Below are positions 15,892 through 23,424 of a DNA stretch of 64,000 nucleotides, one piece after another. How positions within the stretch are numbered: the first letter of the stretch is position 1; every line of letters starts with the position of its first letter. The DNA lies in the NCBI GenBank assembly GCA_903835005.1, contig CAILLK010000028.1, positions 1 to 64,000 on the forward strand. Reading direction: 5' to 3'. The notes under the pieces were generated by a model. The model was not told where the DNA came from, made no database searches, and was given only the letters and a program-made list of their open reading frames with translations. The stretch comes from an uncultured Bacteroidota bacterium (GTDB lineage: Bacteria > Bacteroidota > Bacteroidia > Chitinophagales > Chitinophagaceae). The position numbers and the translations under genes are program-made.

Positions 15892-16656
15892 TTTATTGCT
15901 GGCTAAAGTTAGCAAGTATTTTATGCACAGGCTGGGGGATAATAGAGAATCGGGAATTTGGGATTTGGAATGCGTAAATTTCGAATATGTGAATTTCTTT
16001 TTTGGGATTTTGGGATTTGGATTTAGAATTTTTTCTATTCCAAAAATCGCTGCTTTTTTGCACCATGTAACATAGTGGTTTTCTACATTGAAAATGTATT
16101 CTGGAAGGGAGGATTGGATGAGTACCGGTACTTTTTTGCCATTGAGCGTAGCTGGTTTGAAGGCTGGGGCAGTGGTAAGTAAGGTATCTATAATAGAATC
16201 ATAATTTAAGGACCGTACAGTCTGGTCTTTCATTTTGTATTTCAAGCCGTCAAAACTATAGTAAACAACTTTACCTTTTTCATCCAAGATAATATAATGC
16301 AGGTAAAGCCGGAGCAAACCCTCATCTATCCATTTCAAATTGGGATCGGTCTTTACCTTATTAATCAGATAATCATCCAATGATTTATTGGCAGGCAAAG
16401 CTGATTTAGAAACCTTATCTGATGTATATATCTTCTTGCCATTAATACTAACCGGCTGTTGGAATTCTAATACTTTTATAGTCTCATCTCCTGTCACTGG
16501 ATCTGTTACGACAATAGTATCCGTCATGCCCAGGTATGCCAGACCGAAGTGATTATTCTTGTAGATTACTTCATCACCCAGCCTTACAAATAACTCCTGG
16601 CTCTGGGCAATTGCTGAAGCGACCAGGAAAAAGGAAATAATTGGCAAATTTTTCAT
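15889..16656 (-). CDS. Secreted protein of unknown function with a repeat-derived C-terminal tail
   Basis: A 255-residue protein with a signal peptide (MKNLPIISFFLVASAIAQS). The body is beta-rich, with a paired-strand stretch (GKVVYYSFDGLKYKMKDQTV) and a later Pro/Val-rich segment (KPATLNGKKVPVLIQSSLP). It has the flavour of a TonB-like C-terminal domain but is not clearly one. From about residue 205 the protein is encoded by the G/T-rich repeat and reads as low-complexity Asn/Pro/Lys/Ser. The ancestral stop was probably earlier and the repeat seems to have extended the frame. The last codons overlap the parC promoter. Confidence 0.65.
   Translation of the reverse strand: MKNLPIISFFLVASAIAQSQELFVRLGDEVIYKNNHFGLAYLGMTDTIVVTDPVTGDETIKVLEFQQPVSINGKKIYTSDKVSKSALPANKSLDDYLINKVKTDPNLKWIDEGLLRLYLHYIILDEKGKVVYYSFDGLKYKMKDQTVRSLNYDSIIDTLLTTAPAFKPATLNGKKVPVLIQSSLPEYIFNVENHYVTWCKKAAIFGIEKILNPNPKIPKKKFTYSKFTHSKSQIPDSLLSPSLCIKYLLTLASNK
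15951..16035 (+). repeat. G/T-rich short repeat within the 3' end of the secreted-protein gene
   Basis: Degenerate units of GGGATTTTGGGATTTGGATT type, related to the repeat at 11636-11676 and on the same strand. Antisense reading gives the Asn-Pro-Lys-Ile-Pro tail of the protein encoded here. Confidence 0.6.
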
Positions 16657-16672
16657 GTGAATTTATTTATAT

Positions 16673-16680
16673 CAAAGATA
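16673..16680 (-). promoter_or_regulatory. Promoter -7 element for the 15889-16656 gene
   Basis: Minus-strand TATCTTTG, 16 bases before the ATG. Confidence 0.5.
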
Positions 16681-16788
16681 ATGCAATAAGCAAGGGAATG
16701 CAATAGAAATAACTCGACAATAAAGAATGCTGCAAATTATTATTTTCTATAAAGACATAGAGCAGTAATTTATGTAATATCAAGGGGG

Positions 16789-17700
16789 TTATGGTGAATG
16801 CAAATAATCACTTTCAGTTGAAGGTGGAGTACCTAAACCACCAAAATTAAAGGAATAATTCAGGCTTGCGCTATCGGTAATATAATTGTAATATAGCCAT
16901 GGGCCTGATACCGGGTTGCCAAAAAAGGAGCTATTTCCTGTAGACAATGAAGCATTATAAGATAATTCATTTTCAAGAAATGAAATGTTCGAAGCATCAA
17001 CGAAAGTGACAGGGAACGAATCATTTGTTACCGCATAGCGGGTGGAATCGGCAGCGCCATAACGGCTGTAAATTATTTTATAACCGCTCCAGTTTCTGAT
17101 GTTATCGAAAAGGTGTTTATAAACCGGCGCAGGATAAATTTGAATAGTTTTAGTCTGGATAGTGGAGCTGTCGTTGTTGATTTCCACACTAATGGTGAAA
17201 GTGCCATTTACTGAATAAGAATGGCATGGGCCCGGAGCAACTGATTTTGAACCATCTCCGAAATACCAAAGAAAAGTATTGCCTGTGGTTGACTGATAAA
17301 TAAAATTGAAACATATTTGATCTCCGGTAATTTGATTCCCGGAATAATTGAAAAGAAATGAGGGCAGAACCACAATTTGTTTGCTAAACTTATGTGTGCT
17401 GTCATTATTTACGATTAAAGAAATGGTAAATATTCCCGAACTGGTATATGCATAGCTATTTGTAGTTGCATTCCAGTAACTGATATACTTTGTATTACCA
17501 TCACCAAAATTCCAGAAAAGATTTATGGCGCTTGTGGCGTTTACATATAGATCGAAATATTGTCCCTGTATTACCGTATCGGGGCAGGTGAAACTATAAT
17601 TTTGTGAAGTATTGTTATTTGATTTTTTGCAAGCCCAATTTATTCCACAGAGAAATAATGGTAGCAGGATTAAAAAATATATGTAATTAAGTCGTTTCAT
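16789..17700 (-). CDS. PKD-domain lipoprotein
   Basis: A 303-residue exported lipoprotein with lipobox INWAC (Cys24). Two PKD repeats are visible: INLFWNFGDGNTKYISYWNA near residues 57-76, and FLWYFGDGSKSVAPGPCHSY near 143-162. Each keeps the family WxFGDG core and ends in strands such as GTFTISVEI. The remaining 100 residues, after IQIYPAPVYKHLFDNI, carry no recognised domain. PKD modules usually mediate protein or glycan contacts on the cell surface. No T9SS sorting domain is present; anchoring is by lipid. Confidence 0.75.
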   Translation of the reverse strand: MKRLNYIYFLILLPLFLCGINWACKKSNNNTSQNYSFTCPDTVIQGQYFDLYVNATSAINLFWNFGDGNTKYISYWNATTNSYAYTSSGIFTISLIVNNDSTHKFSKQIVVLPSFLFNYSGNQITGDQICFNFIYQSTTGNTFLWYFGDGSKSVAPGPCHSYSVNGTFTISVEINNDSSTIQTKTIQIYPAPVYKHLFDNIRNWSGYKIIYSRYGAADSTRYAVTNDSFPVTFVDASNISFLENELSYNASLSTGNSSFFGNPVSGPWLYYNYITDSASLNYSFNFGGLGTPPSTESDYLHSP

Positions 17701-17770
17701 TTAAGGCGGATTAATGAGTTGTGCCGCAATAATCATGCCATTAATTTAGATATAGAAATATAATCAAAAA

Positions 17771-17794
17771 ATCCCGCACCTCTCAGTGCAGGAT
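17771..17794 (-). terminator. Rho-independent terminator of sodA
   Basis: Minus-strand stem ATCCTGCAC/GTGCGGGAT (one T-G wobble) with a 6-base loop, followed by TTTTTT, 23 bases past the sodA stop. Confidence 0.75.
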
Positions 17795-17817
17795 TCTGAA
17801 ATCAACCTCAAAAATTC

Positions 17818-18420
17818 TTATTTCGCTGCTGCGTAATTGGCACTTACCACATCCCAGTTGATCACGTTCCAGATAGCTTTAAGGTAATCCGGGCGGCGGT
17901 TCTGGTAGTGCAGGTAGTAAGCATGTTCCCATACATCTATGCCCAGAATGGGTGTGCCTTTTACTTCGGCAATATCCATTAGCGGATTGTCCTGGTTTGC
18001 TGTAGAACTTACGGTGAGTTTACCATCTGTAACAGTGAGCCATGCCCAGCCACTGCCGAAGCGGGTAGCGCCTGCGGTATTCATTTTTTCTTTAAGTCCG
18101 TCCAGGTTTCCGAAAGCCGCATCAATAGCCGCTGCCAGCTCAGCAGATGGCTTTGAGCTGTGGCCGCTGAGAAGGGTCCAGAACAAAGAATGATTGTAGT
18201 GACCACCGCCGTTGTTGCGCACAGCAGCAGGGTATTTCGAAATATTCGCCATCAGTTCTTCCAGCGTTTTATTTTCGCCATCAGTGCCTGCAAGGGCTTT
18301 GTTCAGGTTATCTACATAAGCCTGGTGGTGCTTGTCGTGATGTATCTGCATGGTCATCGCATCTATGTGCGGTTCCAGTGCATCGAAGGCATAGCCTAAA
18401 GGGGGGAGTGTAAATGCCAT
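17818..18420 (-). CDS. sodA: Superoxide dismutase, Mn-type (possibly cambialistic)
   Basis: Converts superoxide to oxygen and hydrogen peroxide. The metal ligands are H27 (MQIHHDKHH), H77 (HYNHSLFW), and D162 and H166 ([11 protein letters not shown]). The outer-sphere residues are a Gly in NNGGGHYNH and Q143 in TANQDNPLM. This is the pattern of manganese enzymes rather than iron ones, where the Gln sits in the first motif. At 200 residues it is normal in length. No signal peptide is seen, so it is cytoplasmic. It has its own promoter element and terminator, so it is probably monocistronic. Confidence 0.95.
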   Translation of the reverse strand: MAFTLPPLGYAFDALEPHIDAMTMQIHHDKHHQAYVDNLNKALAGTDGENKTLEELMANISKYPAAVRNNGGGHYNHSLFWTLLSGHSSKPSAELAAAIDAAFGNLDGLKEKMNTAGATRFGSGWAWLTVTDGKLTVSSTANQDNPLMDIAEVKGTPILGIDVWEHAYYLHYQNRRPDYLKAIWNVINWDVVSANYAAAK

Positions 18421-18448
18421 AATCTTTATTTTTTTAATTTTAGTAAGC

Positions 18449-18456
18449 CAAAGTTA
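18449..18456 (-). promoter_or_regulatory. Promoter -7 element for sodA
   Basis: Minus-strand TAACTTTG, 28 bases before the ATG, with a TTG about 21 bases further upstream as a possible -33 box. Confidence 0.55.
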
Positions 18457-18621
18457 CGGCAAACCAGACTGAAATAGCAATGATGTAAATAAGGAAAATG
18501 CATAGGGGTATAAATAAAGGGCGCATGAAGGAGAATGGTCAAAGCATGGTTAAAGATATTTATTGGAATGCTGTGTGTTGCAAGCGCAACAACTTACCAT
18601 CAATAATTTTATCATCAGGCC

Positions 18622-19329
18622 TCATCCCCTCGGAACCCGCCCGCAGCCGGCAAAATATTTATGCCAGTAATCCTCATTCAGGCTGCTGATCATGACACCG
18701 CCGGTGGTGGAGGAATGAACAAAGAAATCGTGGCCCAGATATACACCCACATGGGTGATATGCTTGCTGTGGATATGAAAGAAAACCAGGTCTCCCTCTT
18801 TGGCATCAGCCGGGCGTCTGATGCGGGTGCAGTCATCAAACTGTTCCCTGGAAGTGCGCGACAGGTCAATCCCATATACTTCGCCATATAGTTTCTGGGC
18901 GAATCCGGAGCAGTCTATGCCCTCGTTATCGGTGCCTCCCAGCCGGTAATTGGTGCCATACCATTTATCAATAAACTGGTACAATGCATTATTGTTGATT
19001 TCTTTGGGCTTTACACCGAGTATCCCGGCATACTTCTCCCGGATGGTATTCGTAATAGGTTTGGCAGGTTTTACTTCCGTATTTACGGTAACCGGTAACT
19101 GAGTTGTATGTGGTTTCGGTTTAGCTGCAGTAATGGGTTTTGAGAACTTTTTAGGGTCAATAGCATTATCCTTAACATGATTCTTGTTGTGAGGGGCAAT
19201 GGCTATATCATTAATAAATTTTGGCCTGGAAGTCCTGGTTGTGGCTGCTTTTTGTGTGGTATGGCAGCTCGTAAGCAACAATGAAAAAACAAGAGAGACA
19301 AAAGTGAACAATATCCGCAATCTATTCAT
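18622..19329 (-). CDS. NlpC/P60-family peptidoglycan endopeptidase, lipoprotein
   Basis: Envelope cysteine peptidase (C40) that likely cuts stem peptides of peptidoglycan. The start at 19329 is chosen because it opens a lipoprotein signal (lipobox LLLTSC) and because a promoter element at 19350-19357 excludes the ATG-less region further upstream. A basic, Thr/Pro-rich linker runs to about residue 110. The catalytic domain then shows the Cys in EGIDCSGFAQKL, the His in ITHVGVYLG and a third polar residue in FFVHSST. The domain ends GCGRVPRG. The length of about 235 residues is typical of Spr/NlpC lipoproteins. Confidence 0.9.
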   Translation of the reverse strand: MNRLRILFTFVSLVFSLLLTSCHTTQKAATTRTSRPKFINDIAIAPHNKNHVKDNAIDPKKFSKPITAAKPKPHTTQLPVTVNTEVKPAKPITNTIREKYAGILGVKPKEINNNALYQFIDKWYGTNYRLGGTDNEGIDCSGFAQKLYGEVYGIDLSRTSREQFDDCTRIRRPADAKEGDLVFFHIHSKHITHVGVYLGHDFFVHSSTTGGVMISSLNEDYWHKYFAGCGRVPRG

Positions 19330-19349
19330 AGGCATGTTCATTTGAGGTG

Positions 19350-19357
19350 CAAAAGTA
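19350..19357 (-). promoter_or_regulatory. Promoter -7 element for the NlpC/P60 gene
   Basis: Minus-strand TACTTTTG, 20 bases before the ATG at 19329. Confidence 0.5.
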
Positions 19358-19608
19358 AAAAATATTGGTTTAACCAGCAAACACCCTGACGTTACAATAT
19401 GAAAATATATTTATGAAAGAAACTGCAATTCCTGATTCTGGTCATTTTTACAAGAAAAGGAGGAATTGATGCATACAATATGCTATTTCTTTCAGTAATT
19501 TTATAGAGACATACGCGGCGGTTAATTTGTTCCCGGCTCAGAAGCCCCGTTTAAAGTAATTTTCAGATGATCTCTGCGTAATTATTAGTTAACTTAAAAA
19601 ACTAAATT

Positions 19609-21747
19609 ATGCCAGAATTTGACAGTAACCACGTAAAAAACATTGTGCTGCTCGGCCACTCCGGCAGCGGGAAAACCACGCTTGCGGAAAGCATGTTGTT
19701 TCAGGCGGGCCTCATACAACGCAGGGGCAGTATAGAAGAAAAAAACACGACCGGAGATTATACCGATCTTGAAAAAGAAAGAGGCAATACCATATTCTCA
19801 AAACTGCTTCACGCTCCCTGGAGGGGTTATAAAATCAATATTCTTGATACTCCGGGTTATGACGATTTCTCGGGCGAAACCATCAGTGCACTCAGGGTTG
19901 CTGATACCGGTGTTATCCTGCTTAATGCCAGCGCAGGAGTAGAAGTGGGTACCGACATTATATGGGAATATACAGAGCAGTTTAAAACACCAACCATATT
20001 TGTGGTCAATAAGCTGGACCACGGGAAAGCCGATTTCGACCAGACTATACAGGACGCTAAAAATCATTTTGGTAATCATGTGGTAGTGGTGCAATACCCG
20101 GTTAATGCGGGTCCCGGTTTTAATGCCATTATTGATGTATTGAACATGGTGATGTATAAATACACTGTGGAAAATGCAAAGCCTGAAAAATTGCCCATTC
20201 CCGATAATGAAAAAGCCCGGGCAGAAGAACTGCATAAGGAACTTATAGAGTCCATAGCATCGAATGACGAGACGCTGATGGAAAAATATTTTGATCAGGG
20301 CGAGCTGACTGAGGATGAAATGAAGGCCGGCCTGCACCTGAGCATGACGAAGCATGAATTGTTTCCGGTATTCTGTGCATCGGCCTTACAAAATAAGGGT
20401 GTTGCCAGGCTGATGAGCTATTTAGATAATGTGGTGCCGCCTGCCTGTGAGATGCCCGCCCAGCAACTTAAAGATGGTGGTACGCTGGAATGCGACAGCA
20501 AGGGGCCGGTATGTATTTTTATATACAAAACAGTAAATGAGCCGCACATAGGTGAGCTCAGTTACTTCAAAGTTTATTCGGGCACTGTAAGGAGCGGAAT
20601 GGAACTGGTAAATGAGAGTACCGGCGTTACCGAAAAGCTGAACCAGCTTTATGTGATGGAGGGTAATAAACGCATTAATGTAAATGAGCTGATAGCGGGT
20701 GATATAGGCGCCACGCTGAAACTGAAGAACACCCATGTGAACAATACCCTGCATGAAAAAGGCAAGCAGCTGGAACTGCAGCCCATCATTTTCCCCGAAC
20801 CTACACTGAGTGTGGCGCTGGCAAATAATAAAAAGGGCGAGGAAGAAAAACTGGCATCGGCACTGCATCAGCTGAAGGAGGAAGACCCTACCATAAGGGT
20901 AGAAGTATCGGCCGAACTGAGTCAGACCTTGCTCCACTGCCATGGCGATATGCACCTTTCGGTAATCAAATGGAAGTTACTTAATCAATACCATCTCGAT
21001 GTCCATTATATGAAGCCCAAGGTAGCTTACCGCGAAACTATAAGGAGCAGCGCTGAGGCGCTTTACCGGCATAAAAAACAATCGGGCGGATCGGGGCAAT
21101 TTGGTGAAGTAAGCATTCGTCTCGAGCCGTGGTATGAGGGTATGCCCGAACCCACTGACCTTAACGTGCGCGGCAAGGAAATAATAGACCTGCCATGGGG
21201 TGGTAAACTGGTTTATTATAATTGTATTGTGGGCGGGGTAATAGACGCCCGGTTTATACCCTCTGTTCTCAAAGGCGTAATGGAAAAGATGCACAGCGGG
21301 CCTATTACGGGATCGTATGTGATAGATGTGCGGTTGTGTCTGTATGATGGCAAGATGCACCCGGTAGACAGTAACGACCTTTCGTTTAAGATAGCCGGTA
21401 TGATGGCATTTAAGGATGCCTTCAACAGGGCCAATCCTCTGCTCATGGAGCCGGTTATGGCGCTTGAAGTGTTATGCCCTGATGATGTAACAGGCAACAT
21501 ACTGGGAGACCTGCAGATGCGCAGGGGAATAATGGAAGGTTTTGATACAGAAGGGCATTTTACCGTGATCCGCGCCAAGGTACCTCATGCCGAAACCTAC
21601 CAGTATGCCACTGCCTTGCGCAGCCTCACCCAGGGCCGGGCCAGGTTCAGAATGAAGTTTGACCATTATGCACCGGTATCGCCCGACCTTCAAAAGAAAC
21701 TTACAGAGACTTACAAGAAGGAGGTTCCGGAAATGGCAGAGGCTTGA
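19609..21747 (+). CDS. Elongation factor G-like GTPase (EF-G2 type)
   Basis: A 712-residue translational GTPase with the five-domain EF-G layout. The P-loop is GHSGSGKTT (16-24), where canonical EF-G has GHIDAGKTT. Switch II is DTPGYDDF and the G4 motif is NKLDHGKADFD. Domain II, a domain III-V region and the domain IV segment KKQSGGSGQFGEV are all present. The altered P-loop and the longer switch I (TTGDYTDLEKERGNTI) place it with the EF-G2 group found beside a canonical fusA in many bacteria. Its specific role is not settled. It is not near ribosomal protein genes, which fits a paralogue rather than the main factor. Confidence 0.88.
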   Translation: MPEFDSNHVKNIVLLGHSGSGKTTLAESMLFQAGLIQRRGSIEEKNTTGDYTDLEKERGNTIFSKLLHAPWRGYKINILDTPGYDDFSGETISALRVADTGVILLNASAGVEVGTDIIWEYTEQFKTPTIFVVNKLDHGKADFDQTIQDAKNHFGNHVVVVQYPVNAGPGFNAIIDVLNMVMYKYTVENAKPEKLPIPDNEKARAEELHKELIESIASNDETLMEKYFDQGELTEDEMKAGLHLSMTKHELFPVFCASALQNKGVARLMSYLDNVVPPACEMPAQQLKDGGTLECDSKGPVCIFIYKTVNEPHIGELSYFKVYSGTVRSGMELVNESTGVTEKLNQLYVMEGNKRINVNELIAGDIGATLKLKNTHVNNTLHEKGKQLELQPIIFPEPTLSVALANNKKGEEEKLASALHQLKEEDPTIRVEVSAELSQTLLHCHGDMHLSVIKWKLLNQYHLDVHYMKPKVAYRETIRSSAEALYRHKKQSGGSGQFGEVSIRLEPWYEGMPEPTDLNVRGKEIIDLPWGGKLVYYNCIVGGVIDARFIPSVLKGVMEKMHSGPITGSYVIDVRLCLYDGKMHPVDSNDLSFKIAGMMAFKDAFNRANPLLMEPVMALEVLCPDDVTGNILGDLQMRRGIMEGFDTEGHFTVIRAKVPHAETYQYATALRSLTQGRARFRMKFDHYAPVSPDLQKKLTETYKKEVPEMAEA

Positions 21748-21926
21748 GGTGGTTGATAGGTGATAGGTAAGAGTGAGCGGAATAGCGATTTATTGATTGT
21801 TCATTATTTGGTTAATCCCATTATAGTATCCGATAATCATGGAATCCTCTGCAGCTTTTAGAAGATCAGGACTCAGACTATAACTAAGTCCTGCTCTTCA
21901 GTTTATTTGATCATAGAAGATTTTAT

Positions 21927-22185
21927 TTATTGATAATGAAGCCGGTATTGAATAATATGAAGTGCATTGGCCTTTACCGCATAGATTAATCAGTGTTCAT
22001 TGGTTATTCTCCTGCTCCATTATCCTGAAGAATCCCCTTTGGAGCGGTTCTGGTTTGCCAATTCCTTTGAATGGTGAACGTAATGTGTCCTTTATTAATT
22101 CATTGATGTGGCTGAGGCTTTTCCGATCTTCAGTTTGCCAGTAAAGATTATCTTCCCAAGCTTTTGTTTGCCAAGTTAGATCTAT
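21927..22185 (-). pseudogene. Decayed YoeB-like mRNA interferase gene
   Basis: Reading the minus strand gives a clear YoeB toxin: LTWQTKAWEDNLYWQTEDRK, then INELIKDTLRSPFKGIGKPE, and after a one-base frameshift near 22038 WSRRITNEH, a stop, then LIYAVKANALHIIQYRLHY. These follow E. coli YoeB almost in register. The start codon has become ATA (22183-22185), one base is inserted, and TAA and TGA stops interrupt the second half (the TGA replaces the Arg after EEH in YoeB). It follows the antitoxin remnant directly, as in intact yefM-yoeB operons. It cannot make active toxin. Confidence 0.85.
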
Positions 22186-22440
22186 CTATTCCTCTATGAG
22201 ATTATGTTTGAAAGATATGCCTTTGTTCATTTCTTCAATTGCTTCATCCAGTCTGGTTCGGTTAGCTTTATTGCTCACAAGATGGAATGTTTCAGCCATA
22301 GCATTGTTTTCTTCCATATCTATGACTACTCTGTTTTTTCCCTTGGTTCGGGAAACAACAACAATTTCTTTATCATCATTTACAGGATTCAGGTTTTAGG
22401 TAAGATCATCACGGAATTCGGAATAAGCTATTACGCTCAT
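22186..22440 (-). pseudogene. Decayed YefM/Axe-like antitoxin gene
   Basis: Minus-strand translation from the ATG at 22440 reads MSVIAYSEFRDDLT, a TAA stop at codon 15 (22396-22398), then on in frame to a TAG at 22186 (84 residues in all). The YSEFRDDL box, the central VVSRTKGKNRVVIDMEENNA and the end RTRLDEAIEEMNKG are the hallmarks of YefM/Phd antitoxins. Only one inactivating change is seen, so the antitoxin decayed less than the toxin. Internal ATGs could still give a C-terminal fragment. Confidence 0.85.
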
Positions 22441-22753
22441 AGTGGAAGTTTTGAACTACGAATTTTGCGATTATTCTTGAATTTTAATTCATAAGAAAAG
22501 CAGTGGGGGGCAAGGGAGCATTTGAAAAGTTTAGTTTCTGTTTAATATCGAGCTTTATAAAGGATGGAATTTTTTTATTGCAGCTTTACTGTTATTTGAA
22601 TACCAGAAACCGACATCTAAGATGGCAGATATTTAGTGTAATAATAGGTTGTAAGTTAATGAATCGTTTTTAATTTAAACAGCATTTGCACATTATGATT
22701 GTGTTTTCATCATGTATTCATAAGTACATTTGTAACTCAATCAGTTTAGATTT
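22441..22753. other. Intergenic region upstream of the Rossmann-fold gene
   Basis: About 310 AT-rich bases. It holds the promoter element at 22725-22732 and presumably the old promoter of the dead toxin-antitoxin operon. Nothing else is recognised. Confidence 0.4.
22725..22732 (+). promoter_or_regulatory. Promoter -7 element for the 22754 gene
   Basis: TACATTTG, 21 bases before the ATG, with a TTG 23 bases upstream. Confidence 0.5.
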
Positions 22754-23413
22754 ATGAAAATACGGGCAATAATAACCGGGGCGACAGGTATGGTGGGTGA
22801 AGGTGTACTATTGGAATGCCTGGCAAGCAATGATGTGGAGCAGGTGCTGGTCATCAACCGGAAACCGGGAGGGTTTTCTCACCCGAAACTGCGGGAAATT
22901 ATTCATAAAGACTTCTTCGACCTGGCTCCAATTGAGCAGCAACTGAGCGGTTATAATGCCTGTTTTTTCTGCCTGGGAATATCATCCGTTGGTATCAGCA
23001 AGGAGGATTATCATCGCACAACATACGACCTCACCCTTAATGTGGGGCAGTTATTGGCACGGCTGAATCCGGAGATGACTTTTTGTTACGTTTCGGGTAA
23101 AAGCACGGATAGTACCGGGCAAAGCCGGATGGCCTGGGCACGTGTGAAGGGCGCTACAGAAAATGCATTGCTGAAACTTTTTAAAAACGGATACATGTTC
23201 CGGCCGGGCTTTATGAAGGCAACACCAGGACAGAAAAATGTAAAAAGCTATTACAGCTACTTCGCCTGGATGTATGCTCCGGGAAGAGTGCTTTATCCTT
23301 CAGGTTTCTGCACCTTGCAGGAAGTGGGGCAGGCAATGATCAATGCTGCAATTAAAGGCTGCATTAAGCATGTACTGGAAGTGAAGGACATTGTAGATCT
23401 GGCAAAAAAGTGA
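22754..23413 (+). CDS. NAD(P)-binding Rossmann-fold protein (epimerase/oxidoreductase-like)
   Basis: A 219-residue cytoplasmic protein. The N-terminus is a nucleotide-binding fold with ITGATGMVGEG (residues 7-17) and an acidic/basic end of strand 2 (VLVINRKPGG) that suggests NADP(H). The catalytic region reads YVSGKSTDSTGQSRMAWARV followed by KGATENALL, resembling the atypical SDR HTATIP2/YbjT-like group rather than sugar epimerases. The substrate is unknown. It ends 11 bases from a convergent gene. Confidence 0.75.
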   Translation: MKIRAIITGATGMVGEGVLLECLASNDVEQVLVINRKPGGFSHPKLREIIHKDFFDLAPIEQQLSGYNACFFCLGISSVGISKEDYHRTTYDLTLNVGQLLARLNPEMTFCYVSGKSTDSTGQSRMAWARVKGATENALLKLFKNGYMFRPGFMKATPGQKNVKSYYSYFAWMYAPGRVLYPSGFCTLQEVGQAMINAAIKGCIKHVLEVKDIVDLAKK

Positions 23414-23424
23414 GGTTGTATTAA

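Noticed and set aside
22204-22494. Plus-strand frames across the decayed toxin-antitoxin locus
   Set aside because: They are the complement of the minus-strand yefM/yoeB remnants and show no protein features of their own.
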